Position numbers and translations under genes: made by a program
In this document: piece after piece, positions 37,768 through 47,523 of the stretch
How positions within the stretch are numbered: position 1 is the stretch's first letter
How the letters are laid out: the number at the start of each line of letters is the position of its first letter
Notes under the pieces: generated by a model
Seen by the model: only the letters and a program-made list of their open reading frames with translations
Database searches by the model: none
Told to the model about the DNA's origin: nothing
Source: Xylophilus rhododendri
GTDB taxonomy: Bacteria > Pseudomonadota > Gammaproteobacteria > Burkholderiales > Burkholderiaceae_C
Direction: 5' to 3'
Length of the DNA stretch: 64,000 nt
Assembly: GCF_009906855.1 (NCBI RefSeq)
Contig: NZ_CP047650.1
Location: 496,001 to 560,000 of the forward strand

Positions 37768-38729
37768 GACTTGGCTCCTTCGTTCTTCTTCAGGCGGGCC
37801 AGCAGCAGCTTGGACAGCGACAGGACCACGAAGGTGATGAAGAACAGCACCAGGCCCAGGTAGATCAGCGATGCCTGGTGCAGGCCTTCGCCGGCTTCGG
37901 CGAACTCATTGGCCAGCGCCGAGGTGATGCTGTTGGCGGCCTCGAAGACCGACAGCGAGTTGAGCTGGTTCATGTTGCCGATGACGAAGGTCACGGCCAT
38001 GGTCTCGCCCAGCGCGCGGCCCAGGCCCAGCATGATGCCGCCGAGCACACCCGTCTTGGTGAAGGGCAGCACCACCTTGAACACCACTTCCCAGGTGGTG
38101 GAACCCAGGCCGTAGGCCGATTCCTTGAGCAGCGGCGGCGTCACTTCGAACACGTCGCGCATCACCGAGGCGATGAAGGGAATGATCATGATCGCCAGGA
38201 TGATGCCGGCCGACAGCAGGCCGATGCCCACCGGCGGGCCCGACACCAACGCGCCGAGAAGCGGCACGCCATGGAGCAGTTTCTGCAGCGGCTGCTGCAC
38301 ATAGGTGGCCAGGATGGGGCTGAACACCATCAGGCCCCACATGCCGTAGACGATGGAGGGCACGGCGGCGAGCAGTTCGATGGCGGTGCCCAGCGGACGC
38401 TTGAGCCAGGCCGGCGACAGCTCGGTGAGGAAAAGCGCGATGCCGAAGCTGACCGGCACGGCGATCAGCAGGGCGATGATCGATGTGGCCAGCGTGCCGT
38501 AGATCATGACCAGGCCGCCGTAGTCGTTCTGGACCGGGTCCCAGACGCTGCGGACCAGGAAAGTCAGTCCGTACTTTTCGATGGAGGGCCAGGCGCCTAC
38601 GACGAGGGAGCCGAGGATGCCGACGAGCAGTGCCAGCGTCAGCAGCGCGGCGCCGCGGGCGGCCATGCCGAAGAGGCGGTCGACGAGCACACCCGTGAGT
38701 CGGGAGCGGGGAGCGGGAGAAGGATTCAT
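37764..38729 (-). CDS. pstC: Phosphate ABC transporter permease PstC
   Basis: 321 residues from the ATG at 38729 ([13 protein letters not shown]). The frame is open for another 35 codons, but this start gives the usual length and a basic residue before the first helix. Six membrane helices; conserved [20 protein letters not shown] EAA loop ([19 protein letters not shown]) and FSPILATYV. It pairs with PstA. It lies behind the terminator that follows pstS, so it is expected to be expressed at a lower level than pstS. Confidence 0.96.
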   Translation of the reverse strand: MNPSPAPRSRLTGVLVDRLFGMAARGAALLTLALLVGILGSLVVGAWPSIEKYGLTFLVRSVWDPVQNDYGGLVMIYGTLATSIIALLIAVPVSFGIALFLTELSPAWLKRPLGTAIELLAAVPSIVYGMWGLMVFSPILATYVQQPLQKLLHGVPLLGALVSGPPVGIGLLSAGIILAIMIIPFIASVMRDVFEVTPPLLKESAYGLGSTTWEVVFKVVLPFTKTGVLGGIMLGLGRALGETMAVTFVIGNMNQLNSLSVFEAANSITSALANEFAEAGEGLHQASLIYLGLVLFFITFVVLSLSKLLLARLKKNEGAKS

Positions 38730-38845
38730 GGTGACACCACGCCCCGACGAACGGGCGGGCGCATGGGTGACCGGCAGTGTAGAGGACACGGGATTCGCCT
38801 CGGTTGGGTCAGCGATGTCGGTGCTGGGCAGCATCCGACGGGGGA

Positions 38846-38875
38846 TGAAAAAGGGGGATGGCCTTGGCCATCCCC
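38846..38875 (-). terminator. Terminator/attenuator between pstS and pstC
   Basis: On the minus strand GGGGATGGCC, a two-base loop, GGCCATCCCC and CTTTTT follow the pstS stop within a few bases. A partial terminator here would give much more PstS than permease, as is known for pst operons. Confidence 0.8.
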
Positions 38876-38882
38876 TCTTTTC

Positions 38883-39914
38883 TTACTTCAGGGCGACAGC
38901 CTTGCCCGAGGTGTCCTTGATGTTGCCCCAGGACTTGTAGATCGCGTCCTTGACGCTGGAAGGCATCGGCACGTAGTCCAGTTCGGTGGCGGTCTTGTCA
39001 CCGTTCTTGTAGGCCCATTCGAAGAACTTCAGGGCGGTGGCGGCCTGGGCCGGCTTGTCCTGCGACTTGTGCATCAGGATGAAGGTGGCCGAGGTGATGG
39101 GCCAGGCTTGCTTGCCAGGCTGGTTCGTCAGGATCTGGTAGAAGCTCTTGGACCAGTCGGCACCGGCGGCGGCGGCCTTGAAGGTCTCGTCGTCCGGAGC
39201 GACGGTGGCGCCTTCGCTGTTGACCATGTCGGTGTAGGTCATCTTGTTCTGCTTGACGTAGGCGTACTCGACGTAGCCGATGGAGTCAGGCAGGCGGTTC
39301 ACGAAAGCGGCGACGCCTTCGTTGCCCTTGCCACCCGCGCCGGTGGGCCAGTTCACGGCCGTGCCTTCGCCGACCTTGCTCTTCCACTCGGCGTTGACCT
39401 TGCTCAGGTAGTTGGTGAAACCGAAGCTGGTGCCCGAACCGTCGGCGCGGCGGACCACGGCGATCGGTGCGTCAGGCAGGGTCACGCCGGCGTTCAGGGC
39501 GGTGATGGCGGGGTCGTTCCACTTGGTGATCTTGCCCAGGTAGATGTCGCCGAGCACCTGGCCGTTCAGCTTGAGCTGGCCGGGAGCGATGCCCTTGATG
39601 TTGACCACGGGGACGATGCCGCCGATGACCGTGGGGAACTGGAGCAGGCCCTTGGTGGCCAGCTCGTCGTCCTTCAGGGGCATGTCGGAGGCACCGAAAT
39701 CGACGGTCTTGGCGTCGATCTGCTTGATGCCGGCGCCGGAGCCCACGGACTGGTAGTTGATCTTGACGCTGGTGGCCTTGTTGTAGTCGGCCGCCCACTT
39801 GGCATACAGGGGGGCGGGGAAACTAGCGCCTGCGCCGGTGGCATCCTGGGCTTGTACGCTGGCGGCGCCGAAGGCGGAGACAGCAGCAAAGGCGGCGATC
39901 AGGGTTTTGTTCAT
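38883..39914 (-). CDS. pstS: Periplasmic phosphate-binding protein PstS
   Basis: 343 residues from the ATG at 39914. Residues 1-22 are a signal peptide ([20 protein letters not shown], cleavage after VQA). The mature start [20 protein letters not shown] is the standard PstS phosphate-binding start; later [12 protein letters not shown] holds the second binding loop and ITKWNDPAI is typical. It delivers phosphate to PstCAB. A Pho box lies 56-73 bases upstream. Confidence 0.98.
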   Translation of the reverse strand: MNKTLIAAFAAVSAFGAASVQAQDATGAGASFPAPLYAKWAADYNKATSVKINYQSVGSGAGIKQIDAKTVDFGASDMPLKDDELATKGLLQFPTVIGGIVPVVNIKGIAPGQLKLNGQVLGDIYLGKITKWNDPAITALNAGVTLPDAPIAVVRRADGSGTSFGFTNYLSKVNAEWKSKVGEGTAVNWPTGAGGKGNEGVAAFVNRLPDSIGYVEYAYVKQNKMTYTDMVNSEGATVAPDDETFKAAAAGADWSKSFYQILTNQPGKQAWPITSATFILMHKSQDKPAQAATALKFFEWAYKNGDKTATELDYVPMPSSVKDAIYKSWGNIKDTSGKAVALK

Positions 39915-39969
39915 GCGTTCCTTCTTTCGATGACTTAAGGGGGACTGGGATGGAATGTAGGCAGGCTTC

Positions 39970-39987
39970 ATGACAGCTATGTGACGC
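39970..39987 (-). promoter_or_regulatory. Pho box of pstS
   Basis: Read on the minus strand the 18 bases are GCGTCACATAGCTGTCAT, matching the Pho-box consensus CTGTCATAWAWCTGTCAY at 14 of 18 positions, with the GTCA units exactly 11 bases apart. A further CTGTCAT lies just upstream (39990-39996). Expected PhoB operator of the pst operon. Confidence 0.8.
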
Positions 39988-40018
39988 AGATGACAGCGTT
40001 CCGGGCGCAGATTGATGG

Positions 40019-40036
40019 ATGTCACGCAATCGTCAC
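40019..40036 (+). promoter_or_regulatory. Pho box facing ppx
   Basis: ATGTCACGCAATCGTCAC on the + strand has two GTCA units 11 bases apart and matches the consensus at 12 of 18 positions. It lies between the divergent pstS and ppx genes, oriented toward ppx; TACACT at 40083-40088 is a possible -10. It is weaker than the pstS box. Confidence 0.55.
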
Positions 40037-40122
40037 ACGGCCGCCCTAGCCTCGCCCCACCCTGGCCAGACCCCGGTGCACCTACACTGCGGGCGGCTTT
40101 TTTGTTTTCCCTGCTCCCATTC

Positions 40123-41622
40123 ATGCAAGACGGACATCCCCTCGCCGCGATCGACCTCGGCTCCAACAGCTTCCGGCTCGAGATCGGACGTTTCGATCCC
40201 GCGGGCCAGCTCCAGCGCATCCAATACCTGAAGGAGACCGTGCGCCTGGGCGGCGGGCTCGACGCCTCCGGCCGCATTTCGGCCGAGGCGATGCAGCGCG
40301 GCTGGGACTGCCTGGCGCGTTTCGGCGAGCGGCTGCGCGAGTTCGCCCCGCGCCAGGTGCGGGCCGTCGCCACGCAGACGCTGCGTGAGGCCACCAACCG
40401 CGCGGAGTTCATCGCCCGCGGCGCCAAGCTGCTGGGTTTTCCGATCGACGTGGTGTCCGGGCCCGAAGAGGCGCGCCTGATCTACCAGGGCGTGGCACAC
40501 CTGCTGCCGCCTTCGGACGAGCAGCGCCTGGTGGTGGATGTGGGCGGCCGCTCCACCGAGTTCATCCTCGGCCACGGGCTGGTCTCCAAGGCGGTGGCTT
40601 CTTTCCAGGTCGGCAGCGTGGCCTGGTCTCAGAAGTATTTCCCGGCCGGCCGCTTCACGGCCGACGCCTTCGAACAGGCCGAGGTCGCCGCCAAGGCGGT
40701 GCTGGACGAAGCTCTGCAGACCTTCGGCCGCCAGACCTGGGACGTGGCCTACGGCTCGTCCGGCACCGCCGGGGCGGTGGGCTCCCTGGCCGCAATGCTG
40801 GGCATGCCGGCCGGCACCATCACCCGCAAAGGGCTGGCTGACCTGCGCGAGCTGCTGTTGCAGGCGAAGTCGGCCGACAGCCTGCGCATGGAGGGCATGA
40901 AGGAAGACAGAAAGCCGGTGATCGGCGGCGGCGTGGCGGTGCTGTGCGCCATCTTCGACCTGCTGGACATCGACACCATGCAGGTCGCTCAGGGCGCCCT
41001 GCGCCAGGGTGCGCTCTACGACCTGCTGGACCGCGAGCAGCCCCATACCGATCTGCGCGCCGCCTCGGTGGCCGCGCTGGCGCGGCGTTTCCAGGTGGAC
41101 GAAGGCCAGGCCGAGCGGGTCGCCCGCACCGCCACCACGCTGCTGCGCACGCTGCAGGACGACGCCGGCTCACCGCTGGCCGAGCGCGAAGCCCGCAAGC
41201 TCCACTGGGCGGCGCGGCTGCACGAGGTGGGCTGCCTGATCGCCCACGACGACGCCCACAAGCACGGCGCCTATGTGCTGGCCAATGCCGATGCGCCGGG
41301 GTTCTCGCTGCCGGAGCTGGAGCGTCTTTCGCTGCTGGTGCTGGCGCAGCGCGGCAAGCTGCGCAAGGTCGAGGAAGCGCTGGTGGACGACGGCTTTGCC
41401 CGGCAGGCGCTGAGCCTGCGCCTGGCCGTGGCGCTGTGCCACGCACGCAGCGAACCCGATCTGGCGGACCTGCGGCTGGCCGTGTCGAAGAAGGCGGTCG
41501 GCTGGTCGCTGGGCTGGAGCGCCGCGTGGGAGAAGCGCCATCCGCAGTCGGCCTACCTGCTTCGCGAGGAATCGCTGGCCTGGCTGAAGACCGGCCGCGG
41601 CCTGCAGCTGGCCAACGGCTGA
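40123..41622 (+). CDS. ppx: Exopolyphosphatase
   Basis: 499 residues from the ATG at 40123 ([20 protein letters not shown]), the actin-fold phosphate-1 loop of the Ppx/GppA family. Others: [15 protein letters not shown], the phosphate-2 loop [14 protein letters not shown] and [13 protein letters not shown]. The C-terminal half is an HD-like helical domain ([22 protein letters not shown]). It releases phosphate from polyphosphate, the reverse of ppk. Divergent from pstS, with Pho boxes between. Confidence 0.97.
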   Translation: MQDGHPLAAIDLGSNSFRLEIGRFDPAGQLQRIQYLKETVRLGGGLDASGRISAEAMQRGWDCLARFGERLREFAPRQVRAVATQTLREATNRAEFIARGAKLLGFPIDVVSGPEEARLIYQGVAHLLPPSDEQRLVVDVGGRSTEFILGHGLVSKAVASFQVGSVAWSQKYFPAGRFTADAFEQAEVAAKAVLDEALQTFGRQTWDVAYGSSGTAGAVGSLAAMLGMPAGTITRKGLADLRELLLQAKSADSLRMEGMKEDRKPVIGGGVAVLCAIFDLLDIDTMQVAQGALRQGALYDLLDREQPHTDLRAASVAALARRFQVDEGQAERVARTATTLLRTLQDDAGSPLAEREARKLHWAARLHEVGCLIAHDDAHKHGAYVLANADAPGFSLPELERLSLLVLAQRGKLRKVEEALVDDGFARQALSLRLAVALCHARSEPDLADLRLAVSKKAVGWSLGWSAAWEKRHPQSAYLLREESLAWLKTGRGLQLANG

Positions 41623-41626
41623 GCCG

Positions 41627-42273
41627 CTACGCCAGCCCCGGCGGCTCGCCGCGCGACCAGGGCCAGAGCGATCCGGTCAATTCGACGGACGCCAGCGTGA
41701 CCGCCAACAGGTAGAGCAGGAGGCCGACGCCCCAACGCAGCCAGTAGGGGTCTCGCCTGCCCGGCACGGGCCAGGCGACGGGATGTCTGGAGAGTCGCGC
41801 CTGGTTGAGGGAGGACACGAGGTACTCGACCCAGTCCTCATAGCAAAGGTCGGCTGCATGCTGCCATTCCTGACTGCCCCGCATGTAGTCAAGCAGACCC
41901 CGCAGCGTCGAAAGCTCGCTGTGTGGAATGCCGCGATCCCCGAAATGCTGCACCAGTTGTTCCCAGGCGATGCTCACCGGAATGGCCTGGTGGTCGATCC
42001 ACACATAGGGCGCAAGCTCAAGGGGCAAGGGGGGCGGCTGCGCGAAGTCGTCATCGGCCCCACGGGCGCCGGCTCGACCAGCTCGTTCAAGGGACCATGC
42101 AGCTCCAGCCCCAGCAAGCCGGGCGAGGCGTCATCCTGCCCGCCGGGATTGCTCCTCGGCATCGGCGCCTGCGATTCTTCCGTGTCCGCCACCTCTTCCA
42201 GGCGGTCGCGTCCGTGGCGCGGCAGAGGGTTCGAGTGGGCGCCGGATGCAATTGGCAGGTTCGGATAGGCCAT
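41627..42273 (-). CDS. Hypothetical membrane-anchored protein (single-base frameshift)
   Basis: Not recognised. The likely start is the ATG at 42273 (MAYPNLPIASGA). The frame breaks at the C4 run 42058-42061; one added base joins ELVEPAPVG to ADDDFAQPPPLPLELAPYVW and gives 215 residues. The N-terminal third is polar, the middle contains a compact domain (DHQAIPVSIAWEQLVQHFGD, then LLDYMRGSQEWQHAADLCYE), and one membrane helix near the end (LRWGVGLLLYLLAVTLASV) leaves a short tail. It is convergent with ppx, ending four bases from its stop. Alternatively only the 133-residue distal part is translated. Confidence 0.5.
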
Positions 42274-42405
42274 GGCTGAGATGCTCTGCTCGCCGCGCGA
42301 AGTTGCAATCGCATGAGCATGGTGGCCACCGCCGCACTGCGCGCCCGGCAGTGCGATGTCCTGTCTGCGCCGGCGCAAGGAACAGGCCGGCAGCGCCGCT
42401 TTCAG

Positions 42406-42882
42406 CTACAGGAATTCGGGCGTCTGCACGGTGACGACGACCGTCTGCTCGGCCGGCTCGCCCTCGCGCTGCCGGCTGCGGTGGCGCAGCCACCAGACGG
42501 CGCCCTTGCGGATGGCGCAGTCGCTGGCCTGCAGGCCCAGCAACTGGGCGATGGTGCGGCCCAGCATGGGCTGATGGCCCACCACCAGGACGGCGCCGCG
42601 CGCATGCGGCCACTGCACCACGTTCAGCAGGTCCTCGGGCGTGCTTTCGGGCAGCAGCTCGGCGCGCAGCTTGTACTTGCGGCCCAGCGCGATGGCGGTC
42701 TGCTCGGTGCGCCGGGCGGGGCTGGCCATCATGCGCACGCCCTCGGGCAATTGCCGGTCCAGCCATTGCGCCATGCGCGCGGCCTGTTTTTCACCGCGCG
42801 CGGTCAGGGCGCGTTCCAGGTCCGGGATGTTCTCGTCGCGTTCCTCGGCTTCCGCGTGGCGCCAGAAGATCAGGTCCATCAT
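42406..42882 (-). CDS. sixA: Phosphohistidine phosphatase SixA
   Basis: 158 residues of the histidine phosphatase superfamily. The catalytic start MMDLIFWRHAEAEE (RH with the phosphorylated His), MASPARRTEQTA (second Arg) and VVGHQPMLGRTIAQLL (second His) are all present. SixA removes phosphate from histidine in phosphorelay or PTS proteins. The start overlaps the ppk stop (GCATGATGG), so it is translationally coupled to polyphosphate kinase and probably in the Pho regulon with it. Confidence 0.92.
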   Translation of the reverse strand: MMDLIFWRHAEAEERDENIPDLERALTARGEKQAARMAQWLDRQLPEGVRMMASPARRTEQTAIALGRKYKLRAELLPESTPEDLLNVVQWPHARGAVLVVGHQPMLGRTIAQLLGLQASDCAIRKGAVWWLRHRSRQREGEPAEQTVVVTVQTPEFL

Positions 42883-45098
42883 GCGGCTCTTTCTCGCCGG
42901 CGGCCCGGCATGCGGTAACGGTCCATCAGGGCGGCCTGCGCGGCATGGCCGCCGTCGGGGGCGGGTTCGGTGCAGCGGTAGCGGCCGTCGGCGTCCAGGG
43001 TCCAGGCGTCGCGGCTGTCGCCGAGGTAGGCGACCAGGCATTCGTCGATGATGCGCTGGCGCAGCGCGGGGTCGCGCACCGGCCAGGCCAGTTCCACCCG
43101 GCGCAGCATGTTGCGGGTCATCCAGTCGGCGCTGGAGAGGTACAGCTCGTCGGCATCGCCGGTGCGGAAGTAGAAGACCCGGCTGTGCTCCAGGAAGCGG
43201 CCGATGACCGAACGCACCCGGATGTTCTCGGTGGCGCCCGGCTGCTGGGCCGGCAGCATGCAGGCGCCGCGCACGATCAGGTCGATGCGCACGCCGTCGC
43301 TGCCGGCGGCGATCAGGGCACGGATCAGGCGTTCGTCGGTCAGCGCATTCATCTTGACGACGATGCGGGTGTCCTGCCCGGCGCGCGCGGCGGCGGCGGT
43401 GGCCTCGATGCGGGCGACCAGCTGGTCCTGCAGTTCGAACGGGGCGAGCCAGAGCCGCTTGAGTCTGGGCAGCTGGTTCTGGCTGGCGAGATGGGCGAAG
43501 ACGGCGTCCATGTCGGCCGTCAGCGCGGCATCGGCCGTCAGGTGGCTGATGTCGGTGTAGAGACGCGCGGTGCGGGCGTTGTAGTTGCCGGTGGAGAGAT
43601 GGCCATAGCGGCGCAGCCGGCCGCCTTCGCGGCGGGTGACCAGCAGCATCTTGGCGTGCGTCTTCAGGCCCACCACGCCATAGACCACCTGCGCGCCGAC
43701 CGATTCCAGCGCCTCGGCCCAGTTGATGTTGGCCTCTTCGTCGAAACGCGCCTTCAGTTCGACGACGGCGGTGACTTCCTTGCCCAGGCGCACCGCCTCG
43801 GTCAGCAGGTCGATCATCACCGACTCGGAACCGGTGCGGTAGATGGTCTGCTTGATCGCCAGCACCTGCGGATCGTGCACCGCCTCGCGCAGGAAATCGA
43901 CGACGCCGTCGAAGCTCTCGAAAGGCTGGTGGATCAGCACGTCGCGCTCGCGCAGCTGCGAGAAGATGGACACGCCGCTGCGCAGGCCGGTGGGCTGCAC
44001 CGGCGTCCAGCGGGAATACAGCAGGGCCGGGTCGTTGACCAGGTCGACCAGCTGCATCAGCCGCACCAGGTTCACCGGGCCATGCACCCGGTAGAGGGCG
44101 GCGTCGGGCAGGCGGAACTGCTTCTGCAGGAAGTCCAGCAGATGCTGCGAGCAACCGGAAGACACTTCCAGCCGCACCGCCTGGCCGTAATGGCGCAGGG
44201 TCAGGCCACGGCGCAGGGCGGTGCGCAGGTTGATGACCTCGTCCTCGTCGACCGCCAGGTCGGAATGGCGGGTGACGCGGAACTGCGAGAACTCCGTCAT
44301 CTGCCGGCCGGGGAACAGCTCGCCCATGTGCGCCCGGATGACGCTGGACAGCATCACGAAGGACGCCCGTCCGCGCGCCACCTCGGCCGGCAGCCGGATG
44401 ATGCGCGGCAGAACGCGCGGCACCTTCAGGATGGCGATCTCGTTCTCGCGTCCGAAGGCATCCGTGCCCTGCAGCCGCACGATGAAGTTGAGCGACTTGT
44501 TGGCGACCTGCGGAAAGGGATGGGCCGGATCCAGGCCGATCGGCACCAGCAGCGGCGCGACTTCGCGGTTGAAGTAGTCGCGCACCCATTTGCGCTGCGC
44601 ATGGTTGCGCGCGCCATGGGACAGCAGGTGGATGCCGTTGGCGGCGAAAGCCGGGATCAGGGCATCGTTGTAGAGCGCGTACTGGCGTGCCACCAGTTCG
44701 TGGGCGGCATCGGCCAGCTTCTCGAAGGTGGCGGTGCTCTCACCGGGCTTGTCGCCATCGGCCAGCGCGCCGGCCAGATGGGGCGCGGCACGGACCTCGA
44801 AGAATTCGTCGAGGTTGGAGGACACGATGCACAGATAACGCAGCCGCTCCAGCAGCGGGACATCTTCGCGGCGGGCCCAATGGAAGACGCGTTCGTTGAA
44901 GGCCAGGATGCTGCGGTCGCGGTCGAGCAGGGCCAGGGGCGTGGGTGCTGCCGCGTCGATCACGACCGGCGCCGGCTCGGGCCCGGCCAGTTCGGGCAGG
45001 GTCGATGTGGTCTCGGGCGTGGCCACGCCAGGCACCGGCGGGACGGCGACCTCGGGGACGGGTACGGGTTCGGTGGAAGCGGGAGGAAAGACCGTCAT
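42879..45098 (-). CDS. ppk: Polyphosphate kinase
   Basis: 739 residues from the ATG at 45098 (MTVFPPASTEP), 64 bases below the Pho box; no clear ribosome site is seen and the frame is open upstream. After a proline-rich 45-residue extension comes the N domain (LLDRDRSILAFNERVFHWAR). The phosphorylated His is in YGHLSTGNYNARTARLYTD, and a second conserved His lies in IGRFLEHSRVFYF. It makes polyphosphate from ATP. It overlaps sixA. Confidence 0.97.
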   Translation of the reverse strand: MTVFPPASTEPVPVPEVAVPPVPGVATPETTSTLPELAGPEPAPVVIDAAAPTPLALLDRDRSILAFNERVFHWARREDVPLLERLRYLCIVSSNLDEFFEVRAAPHLAGALADGDKPGESTATFEKLADAAHELVARQYALYNDALIPAFAANGIHLLSHGARNHAQRKWVRDYFNREVAPLLVPIGLDPAHPFPQVANKSLNFIVRLQGTDAFGRENEIAILKVPRVLPRIIRLPAEVARGRASFVMLSSVIRAHMGELFPGRQMTEFSQFRVTRHSDLAVDEDEVINLRTALRRGLTLRHYGQAVRLEVSSGCSQHLLDFLQKQFRLPDAALYRVHGPVNLVRLMQLVDLVNDPALLYSRWTPVQPTGLRSGVSIFSQLRERDVLIHQPFESFDGVVDFLREAVHDPQVLAIKQTIYRTGSESVMIDLLTEAVRLGKEVTAVVELKARFDEEANINWAEALESVGAQVVYGVVGLKTHAKMLLVTRREGGRLRRYGHLSTGNYNARTARLYTDISHLTADAALTADMDAVFAHLASQNQLPRLKRLWLAPFELQDQLVARIEATAAAARAGQDTRIVVKMNALTDERLIRALIAAGSDGVRIDLIVRGACMLPAQQPGATENIRVRSVIGRFLEHSRVFYFRTGDADELYLSSADWMTRNMLRRVELAWPVRDPALRQRIIDECLVAYLGDSRDAWTLDADGRYRCTEPAPDGGHAAQAALMDRYRMPGRRRERAA

Positions 45099-45151
45099 CG
45101 AGGAAGAAAGGAAATCTGGCAGAGCATGCGCCTTAGCATGCCGCTGCCGTG

Positions 45152-45179
45152 TGACGGAAGGGTGACATTTCAATGACAG
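45152..45179 (-). promoter_or_regulatory. Tandem Pho box of ppk
   Basis: Three TGAC units (GTCA on the minus strand) stand at 45152, 45163 and 45174, exactly 11 bases apart. The best 18-mer, 45162-45179, reads CTGTCATTGAAATGTCAC and matches the Pho-box consensus at 15 of 18 positions. It lies 64 bases before the chosen ppk start. Confidence 0.85.
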
Positions 45180-45216
45180 CCACTTTGCCCGCACTTCCGA
45201 TCGTCAAAAAGCGGAC

Positions 45217-46017
45217 TTATCCCAGGAAATGCTTGCGGTAGCGGGCCGGCAGGTCGGCGATGCGCATCAGCATCGGGATGTCGGCCGTGTTGAAGTCAGG
45301 ATCCCAGGCCGGAGCGCCCAGCACCCTGGCGCCCATCCTCAGGTAGCCGCGGATCAGCGCCGGCGCCTCCACATCGAGCTGGTCATCCAGCCGTTCCAGC
45401 GGCAGCGCGAGCCGCGGCCGCACATGCACTTCCACCGGCGCGAGATGCGTCTGCCGCAATTGGCGCCAGATGCTGGCCGCGACGTCGCCGCCGAGCACGC
45501 CGTTGTGCACCATGGGGATGCTGGCGCAGCCGATCATGATGTCGAGCTGGTTGCGCACCATGAAGCCGGCGAGCGCGCCCCACAGCGCCATGATGACGCC
45601 GCCGCGGCGGTGGTCCGGATGCACGCAGCTGCGGCCCAGCTCCACCATGCGGTCACGCAGGCCGCGCAGGCGCACCAGGTCGAACTCGGTATCGCTGTAG
45701 GTGCTGCCGGCGCGTTTGGCCTGGGCCGGCGTGAGCACCCGGTAGGTGCCGACGACCGGGCCGCCGCGGCCTGCACGGATCAGCAGGTGTTCGCAGTAGT
45801 CGTCGAACAGGTCGATGTCGTGGCCGGGCAGCGGCGAGCGGATGCGGGCGCCCATTTCGCCGGCGAACACCTCGTGGCGCAGGCGCTGGGCCTCTCGCAC
45901 CTCGTCGAGATGGCGGGCCCAGCAGACCTGCAGCTCCTCGACGCCGGGTTCCTGGAGGGCGAAGCCTTGCGCTGCGCCGGATGGCAGCGCAGGGCTCTGG
46001 CGGGGCAATTCACGCAT
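45217..46017 (-). CDS. GNAT-fold acyltransferase, OlsB-like (ornithine lipid synthesis)
   Basis: 266 residues from the ATG at 46017 (MRELPRQSPALP). The core EAQRLRHEVFAGEMGARI and HDIDLFDDYCEHLLI, then YRVLTPAQA and VELGRSCVHPDHRRGGVIMA, match the acyl-ACP-dependent N-acyltransferases that acylate ornithine (OlsB) and related hemolysin-like proteins. OlsB makes lyso-ornithine lipid, a phosphate-free lipid induced by phosphate limitation in rhizobia. 11-bp-spaced Pho half-sites upstream support that reading. No olsA is adjacent. Confidence 0.75.
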   Translation of the reverse strand: MRELPRQSPALPSGAAQGFALQEPGVEELQVCWARHLDEVREAQRLRHEVFAGEMGARIRSPLPGHDIDLFDDYCEHLLIRAGRGGPVVGTYRVLTPAQAKRAGSTYSDTEFDLVRLRGLRDRMVELGRSCVHPDHRRGGVIMALWGALAGFMVRNQLDIMIGCASIPMVHNGVLGGDVAASIWRQLRQTHLAPVEVHVRPRLALPLERLDDQLDVEAPALIRGYLRMGARVLGAPAWDPDFNTADIPMLMRIADLPARYRKHFLG

Positions 46018-46063
46018 GCACGGTCCTCGTTCTGGATGACACGAGGAGTTTGTTGGGCCGCCA

Positions 46064-46102
46064 TGACGAATGCATGGCGCGGCGATGACGCCGACGTGAC
46101 GC
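46064..46102 (-). promoter_or_regulatory. Probable tandem Pho box of the OlsB-like gene
   Basis: TGAC units (GTCA on the minus strand) at 46064, 46086 and 46097, with the near-match TGGC at 46075, form four direct repeats with an 11-base period, 47-85 bases before the start at 46017. The AT-rich spacers of a classic Pho box are replaced by G/C, so affinity is uncertain. Confidence 0.5.
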
Positions 46103-46130
46103 CGCGGCCGGCCGGCCGCGTGCGGTGGGG

Positions 46131-47498
46131 CTAGGCGGCTTCGGTCTGGACCGCGTCGGCCAGACGCTGCGCGCACTGCCGCGAGACCGCCGCATCGCGC
46201 GCCTCGACCATGATGCGCAGCAGCGGCTCGGTACCGCTGGCGCGTATCAGCACCCGCCCCTGCCCGCCCAGCTCCGTCTCCACCTCGCGGCAGACGGCGG
46301 CGAAGGCCTCGCTCTGCCGCCACGACCGGCCATCGGGCAGCGGCACGTTGAGCAGGGTCTGGGGAAACAGGCTGATCTCCGACAGCAGGCTGGCCATGCT
46401 GCGGCCGCTGCGCAGGCAGGCCTGCAGCACCTGCAGGGCGCTGATCAGGCCGTCGCCGGTGCTGTGCTTGTCCAGCGCCAGCAGATGGCCGGAGCCTTCC
46501 CCGCCGAGCAGCCAGCCGCGCGCGCCCAGTTCCTCCAGCACATGGCGATCGCCCACCTTGGCACGCACGAACTGCACACCGCGCGCCTGCAGGGCCAGCT
46601 CCACCGCCATATTGGTCATCAGCGTACCGACCACGCCGGGCGTGCTGTCGCGGGAGCCGGGTGCGACCAGGGGCTCGTCGTGGTCCAGGCGCGCGTTGGC
46701 GACTAGGTAGAGCAGCTCGTCGCCGTCGTAGAGCCGGCCGTCGCCATCGACCATCTTCAGCCGGTCGGCGTCGCCATCGAGGGCGATGCCGAAATCGGCG
46801 CCCCGGGCGCGGACCTCGGCCACCAGGGCTTGAGGATGGGTGGCACCCACCTCGCGGTTGATGTTGAGGCCGTCCGGCGCGCAGCCGATGGAAAAGACCT
46901 CGGCACCCAGCTCGTGGAAGACCTTGGGCGCGATGTGATAGGCCGCGCCATGCGCCGCATCGACCACGATCTTCAGTCCGCGCAGCGTCAGCGCGCTGGG
47001 AAAGGTGCTCTTGCAGAACTCGATGTAGCGGCCCGCGGCGTCGTCGAGCCGGCGCGCCTTGCCGATCACCATCGAATCGGCCCAGGCCGGCGGCTGCTCC
47101 AGGGCCTCTTCGACGGCCAGCTCCCAGCCATCGTCGAGCTTGTTGCCGTGCGCGCCGAAGAACTTGATGCCGTTGTCCTGGAAAGGATTGTGGCTGGCGC
47201 TGATGACCACGCCCAGGCTGGCGCGCAGCGCGCGGGTGAGGTAGGCCACGCCCGGCGTGGGCAGCGGGCCGAGCAGCACCACGTCCACGCCGGCCGAGTT
47301 GAAGCCGGATTCGAGCGCGCTTTCCAGCATGTAGCCCGACACGCGGGTGTCCTTGCCGATCATCACCCGCGGCCGGCTCTCGGTACGGCGCAGCACCTGG
47401 CCCACCGCATGCGCCAGGCGCAGGACGAAGTCGGCGGTGATCGGCGGGCGTCCCACCGTGCCGCGGATGCCGTCGGTGCCGAAATATTTGCGTGCCAT
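46131..47498 (-). CDS. glmM: Phosphoglucosamine mutase
   Basis: 455 residues. Start [15 protein letters not shown], active-site phosphoserine loop [20 protein letters not shown], metal loop [17 protein letters not shown] and sugar-binding GGEGSGHLL. It converts glucosamine-6-phosphate to glucosamine-1-phosphate for UDP-GlcNAc, peptidoglycan and LPS. It follows folP by 25 bases; ftsH-folP-glmM is a conserved order. Confidence 0.98.
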   Translation of the reverse strand: MARKYFGTDGIRGTVGRPPITADFVLRLAHAVGQVLRRTESRPRVMIGKDTRVSGYMLESALESGFNSAGVDVVLLGPLPTPGVAYLTRALRASLGVVISASHNPFQDNGIKFFGAHGNKLDDGWELAVEEALEQPPAWADSMVIGKARRLDDAAGRYIEFCKSTFPSALTLRGLKIVVDAAHGAAYHIAPKVFHELGAEVFSIGCAPDGLNINREVGATHPQALVAEVRARGADFGIALDGDADRLKMVDGDGRLYDGDELLYLVANARLDHDEPLVAPGSRDSTPGVVGTLMTNMAVELALQARGVQFVRAKVGDRHVLEELGARGWLLGGEGSGHLLALDKHSTGDGLISALQVLQACLRSGRSMASLLSEISLFPQTLLNVPLPDGRSWRQSEAFAAVCREVETELGGQGRVLIRASGTEPLLRIMVEARDAAVSRQCAQRLADAVQTEAA

Positions 47499-47523
47499 CT
47501 TGTCTTTTCTTCCTGCTTCGGCG

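Noticed and set aside
42406..44589. Very long open frame in another register through ppk and sixA
   Set aside because: Low-complexity Arg/Pro/Gly-rich translation without any motif, overlapping well-defined ppk; a shadow caused by high GC.
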